Positions 40,963 through 49,742 of a stretch of 64,000 bases of DNA are shown here, piece by piece. Origin of the DNA: Tolypothrix sp. NIES-4075 (GTDB lineage: Bacteria; Cyanobacteriota; Cyanobacteriia; Cyanobacteriales; Nostocaceae). The stretch lies in NCBI RefSeq assembly GCF_002218085.1, contig NZ_BDUC01000004.1:651852-715851 (forward strand), written 5' to 3'. Each line of letters starts with the position of its first letter. Within the stretch, counting starts at the first letter, position 1. The translations under genes were made by a program, and so were the position numbers. The notes under the pieces are model-generated. The model saw nothing but the letters and a program-made list of their open reading frames with translations. It did not search any database and was not told the DNA's origin.

Positions 40963-41967
40963 TTACAGCTTAACTTGCTGCAAATGACTGCGAGGATTGT
41001 AAGTACGGATAGCGCGGAGTTTTTCATAATATTCGCGCTCTTGTTGGCTGAGGTCTTTTGGTGGAGCGATCGCCACTTTCACCAATAGATCGGAGCGTCC
41101 ACCCTTGGATAGATGCCAACCTTTACCGCGCAACCGCAAAGATTGACCAGAACGCACTCCAGCGGGCAGCTTGACGTTAACCATACCATCGGGTGTGGGT
41201 ACATCAATTGAGGCTCCCAAAGTGGCTTCATCTGGCGTAATTGGCACTTCGCACACCAAATTATCGCCTTCAAATTGATAGAACGAGTGCGGCTGAAGTT
41301 CTACCCGCAAGTATAAATCGCCTCGTTGTTGATTAAAGGGATTAACTTGACCTTTGCCGCGCAAACGCAGACGAGTACCGGATTTAGCACCTGCGGGAAT
41401 GCGGACATCAATAGTTTCGTTACCTAAACTGAAGCGTTTTTGAACACCGTGGAAAGCTTCACCAAAAGTTAAAGCGATCGCGGCTTCGCTATCCTGTGCC
41501 GTAGCACCCCCAGTTGGATCTTGAAAACCAAAATCGCTAAAGCCACCAAAACCAGTTTGCCCGTTAGTGGAAGTGCTGTACGAATAGCTTTGTTGTCTAG
41601 TACGGCTGCCTGTAGTGCCACCAAAGCGTCCTAGCAACTCATTGATAAACTCGTCAAAGCTGCCGTATTGACCGAAGTCAAAACCGCCCATATCGACACC
41701 TGCACCACCACCAGAGGGAAAGCCTTGACCAACCTTATTCCAGTATTGACCGAATTGGTCATACTTTTTACGTTTGTCTGCGTCTGACAAAACTTCGTAA
41801 GCTTCGTTAACTTCTTTAAAGCTTGCCTCAGCCTGTTTGTTGCCAGGATTGACATCAGGGTGATACTTACGCGCTAGTTTCCGAAAAGCTTGTTTAATTT
41901 CTTCTGGAGTGGCAGTTTTATTAACTCCCAAAATTGCATAATAGTCTTTAAAATCGGTTGCAGCCAT
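40963..41967 (-). CDS. J-domain co-chaperone, DnaJ type II (CbpA-like)
   Basis: The 334-residue protein begins with a J domain (YYAILGVNKTATPEEIKQAF; the HPD tripeptide is in KYHPDVNPGNK), followed by a Gly/Phe-rich linker (about 75-150), and two C-terminal substrate-binding domains (ALTFGEAFHGVQKRFSL; RIPAGAKSGTRLRLRGKG; VKLPAGVRSGQSLRLRGKGW). There is no zinc-finger CxxCxGxG domain, so it is the type II form. It delivers unfolded clients to DnaK and stimulates its ATPase. No dnaK is adjacent. GGAGG lies upstream of the ATG. Confidence 0.95.
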   Translation of the reverse strand: MAATDFKDYYAILGVNKTATPEEIKQAFRKLARKYHPDVNPGNKQAEASFKEVNEAYEVLSDADKRKKYDQFGQYWNKVGQGFPSGGGAGVDMGGFDFGQYGSFDEFINELLGRFGGTTGSRTRQQSYSYSTSTNGQTGFGGFSDFGFQDPTGGATAQDSEAAIALTFGEAFHGVQKRFSLGNETIDVRIPAGAKSGTRLRLRGKGQVNPFNQQRGDLYLRVELQPHSFYQFEGDNLVCEVPITPDEATLGASIDVPTPDGMVNVKLPAGVRSGQSLRLRGKGWHLSKGGRSDLLVKVAIAPPKDLSQQEREYYEKLRAIRTYNPRSHLQQVKL

Positions 41968-42237
41968 CTACTAGCCTCCTATAGAAATTCCTGTTATGTT
42001 TTTATGTAAGATATGAGATAAGCTGTTTGCCAGGTATAATGCCCAAGCATTTAAACCATGATTTTAAATTAACAAACATTAGCAAAAATCAAGTGGGGTT
42101 GTCGCTGACAGTATCAGGGCAATTCCCGTACTTTCCTGCTGGGGAAACATTCCAATTTTGCCGCAATACCCTTGTAGGGTATTGCTATACGAACAAAGCC
42201 TGCGTTCGGCTTTGCCGTTGCCGCAAGGCTAGGCAGG
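41968..42237. repeat. Repeat-rich spacer with perfect hairpin
   Basis: GCAATACCC and GGGTATTGC (42163-42185) form a 9-bp stem; GCCTGCGTTCGG...AGGCAGGC forms a larger palindrome up to 42238. No gene is supported. Confidence 0.45.
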
Positions 42238-42705
42238 CTACTTTCGCGCTGGGGAAAAGCAAATCAACTCGTCTAGTCCCTCCTCCAAGCTTGGGGGTGC
42301 ATCGCAAAGTTGACGATGCATCCGAAAAATGACTTCTTCCGGAACCGGGTTCAGCCGCTTTTTATTGCGTGCCAAACACAGCCAAATCGGTGTATCCAGC
42401 CACATCCCGGTAATGTGAGTAAAGCCTAACTCGCGGCAAGTGTGGATTACCTCACGCCGATTGCGTCGTTGAGCATTGGTAGCATCATAAATTGCCATGC
42501 TATTTGTAGCGATCGCCTGCTGAAGTTGCCGCTGAATCTCTCGCCAAACCCTCATCCACACTCCTTGAATCGCTTCATCACCAAAAAGCTGTCCCCGAAT
42601 GGCATCGCTAGAAATCAACTGCCTCTGAGGACATAACAGTAATTGTTTCGCCAAAGTGGACTTACCGCTACCAGGAAGACCAATTAGCAACAAGAGGTGG
42701 GGCAT
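42238..42705 (-). CDS. P-loop ATPase / small kinase
   Basis: From ATG 42705 (MPHLLLLIGLPGSGKSTLAK) the 155-residue protein has a Walker A GLPGSGKST (about 9-17), then LISSDAIRGQLFGDEAIQG and the helix IYDATNAQRRNRREVI, the layout of AAA_33 zeta-toxin/polynucleotide-kinase-like proteins. It probably phosphorylates a small molecule or nucleic acid end. The frame continues upstream only because heptamer repeats (GGGCATT/C) translate as MPDARCP units; these are not genuine coding. Isolated between repeat tracts. Confidence 0.82.
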   Translation of the reverse strand: MPHLLLLIGLPGSGKSTLAKQLLLCPQRQLISSDAIRGQLFGDEAIQGVWMRVWREIQRQLQQAIATNSMAIYDATNAQRRNRREVIHTCRELGFTHITGMWLDTPIWLCLARNKKRLNPVPEEVIFRMHRQLCDAPPSLEEGLDELICFSPARK

Positions 42706-42779
42706 TGGGCATTGGGCATTGGGCATTGGGCATCGGGCATCGGGCATTGGGCATCGGGCATCGGGCATTGGGCATGGGC
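42699..42779. repeat. GGGCATT heptanucleotide tandem repeat
   Basis: About eleven copies of GGGCATT or GGGCATC run through the 5' end of the kinase ORF into the spacer. They are short tandemly repeated repetitive sequences of the type described in heterocystous cyanobacteria. The unit of seven keeps one minus-strand frame open, creating a false N-terminal extension. Confidence 0.85.
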
Positions 42780-42842
42780 ACTGGAAAAAGAATTATTACC
42801 CATTACCCATTACCAATTCCCAATTCCCAATGCCCCTAACTT

Positions 42843-44132
42843 TTAAATTATCGTTCCATCAGCAATCACGGCATTTTTCAGCACAACGACGATACCGCTG
42901 CGGATGTAGAAGCCTTGACTTTCGCGTTCGGCTTCTTGCACGTTATCTTTATTGATGATTTGTACATCACAGCCGATGCTGGCGTTTTTGTCAATGATGG
43001 CGCGGCGAATTGTGGTGTTTGCACCGATACCCAAGGGAACTTCACCATCTTGACAGTTTGTATGTCGTTCGGCGAATGCTTGATAAAAATCGGCTCCCAT
43101 AATTAAAGTGTCTTCGATTACGGAACCGGATTCAATACGCGATCGCACTCCCAAAACTGAATGATCGATTCGGCAATTTTTCAGAATACAACCTTCACCT
43201 ATCATTGATTGGGATATTTTGCAATCTAATAATTTACTCGGTGGTAAGTAACGAGCGCGGGTATAAATTGGAGATTGTTCATCATAGAAGCTAAAAGGTG
43301 GTAAGGGTTGCTGAGTCAGCGCCAAATTAGCATCATAAAATGATTCAATTGTTCCAATGTCTTCCCAGTAGCCATCAAATAAATAAGCTTGAACGTTGTG
43401 ATCTTTAGCTGCATCTGGAATAATTTCTTTACCAAAGTCAGTTTTTTCTAAAGATTCTTTCAACAACTTGATCAAAACGTCTTTTTTAAAGACATAAATC
43501 CCCATCGAAGCGATGTAGGGTTGCCGTTGAGCCTGTTCTGCTGATAAACCGAGTAGACTTGTATCAACGCGCATCTGATATAAGTCATCGCCTTTGGGTT
43601 TTTCGCTAAAATCGATAACTCTACCAGACTGATCGATTTTCATCAAGCCAAAATCCGAAGCGCGGCGATCGTCCATCGGGATAACTGAGAGAGTAATATC
43701 GGCTCCAGTTTCTCGATGACGCTGCACAAACTGGCGATAATCCATCCGGTACAAATGATCGCCTGATAAAATGATAAATTCCTCTGCATCCCATTCTTGC
43801 AACAGCCAAATATACTGACGCACAGCATCCGCAGTCCCTTGGAACCAATTGGGATTTTCCGGCGTTTGCTGTGCGGCTAGCACTTCTACAAATCCTTCAT
43901 TAAAACCAGAAAAGTTGTAAGTACGGGCAATATGGCGGTTTAAAGAGGCTGAGTTGAATTGAGTCAGAACATAAATTTTGAATATTTCGGAATTTATGCA
44001 GTTACTGACAGGGATATCTATTAAGCGGTACTTTCCTGCCACGGGTACCGCTGGTTTAGCGCGTAATTTGGTAAGCGGATAAAGACGAGTACCCGCACCG
44101 CCACCGAGAATGATTGCTAATACTTTTTTCAC
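42843..44132 (-). CDS. glgC: Glucose-1-phosphate adenylyltransferase (ADP-glucose pyrophosphorylase)
   Basis: The 429-residue enzyme carries the nucleotide-binding start ILGGGAGTRLYPLTKLRAKP, the catalytic segment WFQGTADAVRQY, ILSGDHLYRMDY, the substrate site FSEKPKGDDL, and a C-terminal left-handed beta-helix with the activator region (YIRSGIVVVLKNAVI). It makes ADP-glucose from glucose-1-phosphate and ATP, the committed step of glycogen synthesis, and in cyanobacteria is activated by 3-phosphoglycerate and inhibited by phosphate. Its gene is separate from glgA. The debranching enzyme at 36-38 kb acts on the same polymer. Confidence 0.98.
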   Translation of the reverse strand: MKKVLAIILGGGAGTRLYPLTKLRAKPAVPVAGKYRLIDIPVSNCINSEIFKIYVLTQFNSASLNRHIARTYNFSGFNEGFVEVLAAQQTPENPNWFQGTADAVRQYIWLLQEWDAEEFIILSGDHLYRMDYRQFVQRHRETGADITLSVIPMDDRRASDFGLMKIDQSGRVIDFSEKPKGDDLYQMRVDTSLLGLSAEQAQRQPYIASMGIYVFKKDVLIKLLKESLEKTDFGKEIIPDAAKDHNVQAYLFDGYWEDIGTIESFYDANLALTQQPLPPFSFYDEQSPIYTRARYLPPSKLLDCKISQSMIGEGCILKNCRIDHSVLGVRSRIESGSVIEDTLIMGADFYQAFAERHTNCQDGEVPLGIGANTTIRRAIIDKNASIGCDVQIINKDNVQEAERESQGFYIRSGIVVVLKNAVIADGTII

Positions 44133-44308
44133 AAAATTTCTCCCAACTGCCTTTCAACTCTCACATACAGTTTAGGACTGTCTGAGACTGCTGGTAAGGG
44201 GGGGATCGTATATTGTTCTAGGTTAAGTTTACGGGATGTTTCTAGTAATCAATGGGAAAGGTTATCGCGGCAAAAGCGATCGCCTGTATCAATTTGCGTT
44301 ATTTATTA

Positions 44309-44605
44309 TTAAAAGCGCACACGTTTCATACCGTAGCCCTGATTAGCCAGATGCAATGTTTGCGACAGTTTCACATATTGCACCCACGGTTGCTCAGACA
44401 ATTGGGAAATAGCATTTGGAGACAGTGTTGCCGTGAATACATCTTTGCCACTAGTAACTCCACTGACACCTAAATTTTCTAAAGTGGCAGTTTCGGCATT
44501 TGAAACTGGCTTGGTATGGATGAAAACTTGCAAGCTAGGTTCATTAATGTTTTGAACGTCTTTAAGTGCCATAGACAGGGGGGCATCTAATTTTTGATAA
44601 TTCAT
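44309..44605 (-). CDS. Small conserved protein, I9-inhibitor-like
   Basis: The 98-residue protein has the segment SLQVFIHTKPVSNAETATLE followed by FTATLSPNAISQLSEQPWVQYVKLSQTLHL. The pattern of two beta-alpha-beta halves ending in 'sqLseqPwVqyvkls' resembles stand-alone inhibitor I9 / subtilisin propeptide domains. If so, it could inhibit or chaperone a subtilase such as the one at 22.8 kb, but there is no direct evidence. No signal peptide. Clear ORF, isolated. Confidence 0.6.
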   Translation of the reverse strand: MNYQKLDAPLSMALKDVQNINEPSLQVFIHTKPVSNAETATLENLGVSGVTSGKDVFTATLSPNAISQLSEQPWVQYVKLSQTLHLANQGYGMKRVRF

Positions 44606-45083
44606 ATTGCGACGACTCCCAGGTGAAAAGGTAAATAGGGCAGGATTTTTCCTACCCTATAGCCAAGCTATCAAATTTATCGGTTTTTAGCCCCTATCCT
44701 TATACAGACGTAATGTCATCCGTTCTACGTCTGATTACAGATTTAACGTATTATTGGGTTTACTAGTTGAGTTTTAACTAAAGATAAGTCTCCTTTAGAT
44801 ACTCGTCAATCAGTATCAAAGACAGATTCACGCAGCTCTAAATAAGTAGACTCAGATATTGCAGCAGTTGCATCATCCGCCATAGGTTATAAATTTATGG
44901 CTTATAGCGAAAGTCGTCTAAAGACGACTCAAAGAAGATTTTAGTCTATTCAAGTCGGCTGAAGCTTTTATCATCAAGAGCGATCGCGCTGACTCTACAA
45001 GAGAAAATCGCTAATTATAACAAAACTAAAAAGCGATCGCACCCCCTCCCCCCCTTTGTAGAGACGCGAGGAACATCGCGTCT
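44606..45083. other. Intergenic region, no gene seen
   Basis: AT-rich spacer with two HIP1-like octamers and a GAGACG hairpin at its right edge. Confidence 0.5.
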
Positions 45084-45087
45084 CTAC
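45058..45087. terminator. GAGACG hairpin at the end of the WD40 gene
   Basis: GTAGAGACGCGA and TCGCGTCTCTAC form a 12-bp perfect stem with a 6-base loop overlapping the last bases of the gene. Inner bases differ from the 4518 copy but remain paired. Confidence 0.5.
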
Positions 45088-48000
45088 TTTCTCGGACACA
45101 CATCAGACGCCTCAGGATGGGTAGTCAAATAAACCTGAAGCCAACTGCAACCCTGCGCTAATAAATCATCTAAATCCAGATTCCACAGTTTGATGGTTTT
45201 GTCAACACTTGCGGAAGCGAGAGTTTTCCCATCCGGGCTGAAACTAACGCTATAGACCCAATCATTATGCCCCTGGAGGGTAGTAATTACTTTTTTCGTG
45301 TATAGATTCCACAGTTTGATGGTCTTGTCACGACTTGCAGAAGCGAGAGTTTTCCCATCCGGGCTGAAACTAACGCTAATGACCCCATCATTATGCCCGT
45401 TGAGGGTAGTAATTAGTTTTTTCGTGTCCAGATTCCACAGCTTGATGGTGCTGTCACCACTTGCGGAAGCTAGAGTTTTCCCATCCGGGCTGAAAGTAGC
45501 GCTAATGACCGACTTAGTATGCTCCTTAAGGGTAGTAATTACTTTTTTCGTGTCCAGATTCCACAGTTTGATGGTATTGTCACCACTTGCGGAAGCTAGA
45601 GTTTTCCCATCCGGGCTGAAACTCACGCTATTGATCGGTTGAGTATGCCCGTTGAAGGTAGTAATTACTTTTTTCGTGTCCAGATTCCACAGTTTGATCG
45701 TATTGTCAAGACTTGCGGAAGCTAGAGTTTTGCCATCCGGACTGAAACTAACGCTATAGACCCAATTCTTATGCCCGTGGAGGGTAGTAATTAGTTTTTT
45801 CGTGTCCAGATTCCACAGTTTGATGGTATTGTCACCACTTGCGGAAGCTAGAGTTTTGCCATCCGGACTGAAACTAACGCGATAGACCCAATCATTATGT
45901 CCGTGGAGGGTAGTAATAACTTTTTTCGTGTCTAGATTCCACAGTTTGATCGTCTTGTCACGACTTGCGGAAGCTAGAGTTTTGCCATCCGGGCTGAAAG
46001 TAGCGCTATAGACCCAATCATTATGTCCGTGGAGGGTAGTAATTTCTTTTTTAGTGTTTAGATTCCACAGATTGATGGTATAGTCAACACTTGCGGAAGC
46101 TAGAGTTTTCCCATCCGGGCTGAAACTCACGCTATTGATCGGCTGACTATGCCCGTGGAGGGTAGTAATTTCTTTTTTAGTGTTTAGATTCCACAGTTTG
46201 ATGGTATTGTCAGCACTTGCGGAAGCTAGAGTTTTCCCATCCGGGCTGAAACTCACGCTATTGATCGGCTGAGTATGCCCGTGGAGGGTAGTAATTTCTT
46301 TTTTGGTGTCCAGATTCCACAGTTTGATGGTCTTGTCAGCACTTGCGGAAGCTAGAGTTTTCCCATCCGGGCTGAAACTCACGCTATTGATCGGCTGACT
46401 ATGCCCGTGGAGGGTAGTAATAAGTTTTTTCGTGTTTAGATTCCACAGTTTGATGGTATTGTCAGCACCTGCAGAAGCTAGAGTTTTGCCATCCGGGCTG
46501 AAAGTAGCGCTATTGATCGGCTGAGTATGCCCGTGGAGGGTAGTAATTTCTTTTTTGGTGTCCAGATTCCACAGTTTGATCGTCTTGTCAGCACTTGCGG
46601 AAGCTAGAGTTTTGCCATCCGAGCTGAAAGTAATGCTATTGACCGGCTGAGTATGCCCGTTGAAGGTAGTAATTACTTTTTTCGTGTCCAGATTCCACAG
46701 TTTGATCGTACTGTCAACACTTGCGGAAGCTAGAGTTTTGCCATCCGGGCTGAAAGTAATGCTCCTGATCGGCTGAGTATGCCCGTGGAGGGTAGTAATT
46801 TCTTTACCCGTGTCAACATTCCACAGTTTGATGGTACTGTCATCACTTGCGGAAGCTAGAGTTTTGCCATCCGGGCTGAAACTGACACTATTGACCGAAT
46901 TATTATGCCCTTCTAAGCGATTTTGTTCGTGAATCTTCGGCAAAATTGTCTGTAAGCTAAACAAAGGGCTGTAGACGGGATAATCTGCTAAAGATTGTTT
47001 ATCTTTAACAAAAGGTTTCAATTGTTTAGAAGCCCGCATTGCTGACACCAGCCCGTCGATTTCGTTTGAATCAAACCGTTGTAACGCATAAGTTCCGTCT
47101 TGTTCGAGTTTCGTAGCTGTGAGGGCATTTTTACGCGCTGTTTCTGCTTGTTGAGCAAATATCCCCGCAGCCACTGCCCCCACCAAAGTCACCCCTAACA
47201 CTACAGAACCTATGCGAATCCGCTGATTAGCTTTGCGATTCGCATCTGCTAAAATCTGCTTTGCTTGTTCTTCAACTTCCAGTCGCTTTTGCACATCGCG
47301 CTTATCTAAATCCTGACTAGCAGTAAAAAACTGATAGTCCAAATCACCCAAGCTTTTACCCGCAGCCCAACTTTGAGCATCCTGCAAAGCTTGTCCCCGC
47401 AACAAGCGCGACTCATCTTGATAGTCAGAAGCAACCCAAGCATTCAACGTATGAGAATAAGGACGCAATTTTGTAAGTATTTTTTCGCACCATTCTTGAT
47501 TAAATACCTCGGCGTAAATGCGATTATAAATCTGTAACTTGCCATCCCGTTTTACTACCAACCCCGTCAGCCGCAGTTCTGTTTGTTCCGGGCTGTCATC
47601 GGCTAATATCTCTCCTTCGCCGAGATTTTGACCTAACCCCCCAGCCCCCTTCCCTACAAGGGAAGGGGGAGCAATATTCCCCTCCCCTCGCAGGGGAGGG
47701 GTTAGGGGAGAGGTTCCGGCAGAGGTCACAATTTGCTGACACAACCCCAACAGGCGCCCAGTTCGCTGTTCCCCACTGTGCATAATTCTGTCGCGGATGG
47801 TTCTCAGATGTTCTGGCTCATCCTGGGCTTCCCAATTTTTAATAATACGCTCTCTCACCACGCACTCGACAAAAGCTTGGGGATTCGATATTGGGGATAT
47901 AGAGTCCACCGCAATACAGGGAAGTGGTGACACAGAACTTTTTTGTACGTCTTTCTCAAGTAACTTCTGCGCTGCTTGCAGTACTAATTTACAAACCTTC

Positions 48001-48755
48001 TGCGTTAAAAACGGCTGTCCCCCCGTCCAGTCAAGCACTGCTTTCATCACCGTTTGCGGTTCACCCAGCACCGCAAGCCCCTGTGCTAAAGGTTGCGCTT
48101 CCTCAAGCCCAAACCCAGTTAAATCGATCGCTCGACCAATATTAAAAGGTGTCCGACGCTTATCTTGAATCAAATCGGAAGGCGTAGAAACGCCCAATAA
48201 AGCAAAAGTAAGGCGGTTGTAAACGGGGTTATCTGCACGACGGTTATAACAATCGCGGATGATGGCAAAAAAATCATCTGTCTTAAAGGGAAGGCTGAGG
48301 ATACTGTCAATTTCATCAATAAAGATGACAAGATTCTCCGTAATTGTGTTGAGCAAAACTGTCTCAATAAACTTGCCCAAACGCTGTACAGGCGGCAGCA
48401 AGTCGTTTTTAGTCCACCACTCGTCTAAATCAAAGCTTGTATAAATATTGAAACTGCCAACTATACTATCAATCACCCCCGCATACCATTGCTCTGGGGT
48501 AATATCAGATGTGCCAATAGATGTAATATCAATCACCGCACAGGCAAACCCTTCATCCTGCAACCGCTGCATTGTCTGCACCCGCAAGCTAGATTTACCC
48601 ATCTGGCGCGAGTTGAGAACGTAACAAAAATCACCCGCCTTCAACGCTTCGTAAAAGTCTTGGTCAGCTTGGCGTTTGACATAGGTTTGGGCATCAGTTG
48701 GGAGACTGCCCCCAACTTGATATTCGTAGGCTGCGATCGCTTGAGGGTTTACCAT
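45084..48755 (-). CDS. AAA-like ATPase fused to a 14-repeat WD40 domain
   Basis: The 1223-residue protein opens with an AAA_35-type NTPase (1-330): P-loop variant NSRQMGKSS (about 49-57), Walker B LVIFIDEID, sensor-like TFALLGVSTPSDLI. A winged region follows, then a single membrane segment (about 505-525, IRIGSVVLGVTLVGAVAAGIF), and 14 WD40 repeats of 42 residues (about 611-1200), enough for two seven-bladed propellers. An in-frame insert at about nt 47631-47715 (TSPLTPPLRGEGNIAPPSLV) is translated dispersed palindromic repeat DNA. Such proteins belong to the signal-transducing NTPases linked to conflict and programmed-death systems in multicellular cyanobacteria. The repeats are almost identical at the DNA level (126-bp unit). 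Confidence 0.9.
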   Translation of the reverse strand: MVNPQAIAAYEYQVGGSLPTDAQTYVKRQADQDFYEALKAGDFCYVLNSRQMGKSSLRVQTMQRLQDEGFACAVIDITSIGTSDITPEQWYAGVIDSIVGSFNIYTSFDLDEWWTKNDLLPPVQRLGKFIETVLLNTITENLVIFIDEIDSILSLPFKTDDFFAIIRDCYNRRADNPVYNRLTFALLGVSTPSDLIQDKRRTPFNIGRAIDLTGFGLEEAQPLAQGLAVLGEPQTVMKAVLDWTGGQPFLTQKVCKLVLQAAQKLLEKDVQKSSVSPLPCIAVDSISPISNPQAFVECVVRERIIKNWEAQDEPEHLRTIRDRIMHSGEQRTGRLLGLCQQIVTSAGTSPLTPPLRGEGNIAPPSLVGKGAGGLGQNLGEGEILADDSPEQTELRLTGLVVKRDGKLQIYNRIYAEVFNQEWCEKILTKLRPYSHTLNAWVASDYQDESRLLRGQALQDAQSWAAGKSLGDLDYQFFTASQDLDKRDVQKRLEVEEQAKQILADANRKANQRIRIGSVVLGVTLVGAVAAGIFAQQAETARKNALTATKLEQDGTYALQRFDSNEIDGLVSAMRASKQLKPFVKDKQSLADYPVYSPLFSLQTILPKIHEQNRLEGHNNSVNSVSFSPDGKTLASASDDSTIKLWNVDTGKEITTLHGHTQPIRSITFSPDGKTLASASVDSTIKLWNLDTKKVITTFNGHTQPVNSITFSSDGKTLASASADKTIKLWNLDTKKEITTLHGHTQPINSATFSPDGKTLASAGADNTIKLWNLNTKKLITTLHGHSQPINSVSFSPDGKTLASASADKTIKLWNLDTKKEITTLHGHTQPINSVSFSPDGKTLASASADNTIKLWNLNTKKEITTLHGHSQPINSVSFSPDGKTLASASVDYTINLWNLNTKKEITTLHGHNDWVYSATFSPDGKTLASASRDKTIKLWNLDTKKVITTLHGHNDWVYRVSFSPDGKTLASASGDNTIKLWNLDTKKLITTLHGHKNWVYSVSFSPDGKTLASASLDNTIKLWNLDTKKVITTFNGHTQPINSVSFSPDGKTLASASGDNTIKLWNLDTKKVITTLKEHTKSVISATFSPDGKTLASASGDSTIKLWNLDTKKLITTLNGHNDGVISVSFSPDGKTLASASRDKTIKLWNLYTKKVITTLQGHNDWVYSVSFSPDGKTLASASVDKTIKLWNLDLDDLLAQGCSWLQVYLTTHPEASDVCPRK

Positions 48756-48995
48756 TTATTCAATGACATTGCGAGCAAGACGCTTCAACGATTTAACGAC
48801 AGTATGTAAATCATCGCCACGATAAGCGCGATAATGTGTACGATAAAGCATATCTGGGTATACCTTGTTTCATTAACTTAATAAATTGAAACTCCCGACC
48901 ATTGGTGACAAAACCGAATAGAGGTTTTTCCGAATCAGGATTACCCAGCATATTGAACCATTTATAGCGTTTCCTAATAAGCGTAAGGAGAGCGC
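48756..48995 (-). pseudogene. Remnant of a type I restriction R-subunit-like N-terminal domain protein
   Basis: One frame reads RYKWFNMLGNPDSEKPLFGF, then VTNGREFQFIKL and RYALSYTLSR, and stops; a shifted frame continues DDLHTVVKSLKRLARNVIE to a TAA at 48756. The joined sequence resembles the HsdR_N-like small proteins of cyanobacteria (FG-x-TNG-x-EF-x-F-x-KL). A frameshift near 48820-48830 and a lost N-terminus make it a pseudogene. It ends directly at the start of the AAA-WD40 gene. Confidence 0.6.
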
Positions 48996-49026
48996 GATTA
49001 CCTCACCCCGATAAAGCTGTGCTTTG

Positions 49027-49145
49027 TTAAGGAGAGGGGTTGGGGAGCCAGTGCGTTGCGCGGGTTCCCAAGCCAGCCGCGTGCGGAGGTTCCCTCCGTT
49101 GAGCGGACTGGCGTCGCGTTGTAGCACCTGGCGTGGTGAGGTTTT
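49027..49145. repeat. GC-rich dispersed repeat block
   Basis: Contains GAGCCAGTGCGTTGCGCGGGTTCC and the mirrored GAGGTTCCCTCCGTTGAGCGGACTGGCG, the same class as the blocks near 18.0, 19.6 and 26.5 kb. Non-coding. Confidence 0.55.
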
Positions 49146-49221
49146 GATATGTACTTCATGCACACTTTTTTTGCTACATATTAGTCTAAATACCCCAGTA
49201 TGGTGCGTTATGGACACGCCG

Positions 49222-49481
49222 ATACAATAAATGGGTTCCCAAATACAATAAATGGGTTCCCAAATACGATAAATGGGTTCCCCAACACGACAAATGGGTT
49301 CCCCAACACGACAAATGGGTTCCCCAACACGATAAATGGGTTCCCCAACACGATAAATGGGTTCCCCAACACGACAAATGGGTTCCCCAACACGACAAAT
49401 GGGTTCCCCAACACGACAAATGGGTTCCCCAACACGACAAATGGGTTCCCCAACACGATAAATGGGTTCCCCAACACGATA
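49222..49481. repeat. 21-bp tandem repeat array, about 12 units
   Basis: The unit ATGGGTTCCCCAACACGACAA (with AAATACAATA and ACACGATAA variants) recurs about 12.5 times. Because 21 is a multiple of three, open frames run through on both strands (INGFPNT- and WGTHLSC-type peptides). These are by-products of the repeat, not supported genes. Position between two conflict genes. Confidence 0.9.
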
Positions 49482-49525
49482 TAGCGATTCCCATTCAGGT
49501 TAGGTACAAAATTATATAGCACGTT

Positions 49526-49554
49526 GTAGGGGCACGGCAGTGCCGTGCCCCTAC
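49526..49554. repeat. Perfect GC-rich palindrome
   Basis: GTAGGGGCACGGCA and TGCCGTGCCCCTAC are perfect reverse complements around one base. This sequence is a frequent cyanobacterial dispersed palindrome and could act as a transcription barrier. Confidence 0.6.
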
Positions 49555-49588
49555 GGGTGTACCTCATTAGACCGAGAAACGCTATAAA

Positions 49589-49679
49589 TAGACATCTCCA
49601 TAAATTAATTATGCGTTGCCCGAAACCCTTGTAGAGAAGTAGCACTGCTACGTTTTTACCTGTTTTCTGGAGATGTTCA
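49589..49679. mobile_element. MITE-like element, copy 3 (inverted)
   Basis: Reverse complement of the element at 12871 and 20532: TAGACATCTCCATAAATTAATTATG, then CCGAAACCCTTGTAGAGA, ending GGAGATGTTCA. The terminal repeats are imperfect (TAGACATCTCC / GGAGATGTTCA) and the internal hairpin has diverged. Confidence 0.7.
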
Positions 49680-49742
49680 AGGGGTTCTATATATATATTG
49701 AGGGAAACGTTCCGATGGAACGTCTCTACGAGGGTTGGTGTG

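Noticed and set aside
48873..49217. 114-residue minus-strand ORF over the spacer
   Set aside because: It reads through GC-rich dispersed repeat and out-of-frame HsdR remnant; no domain.
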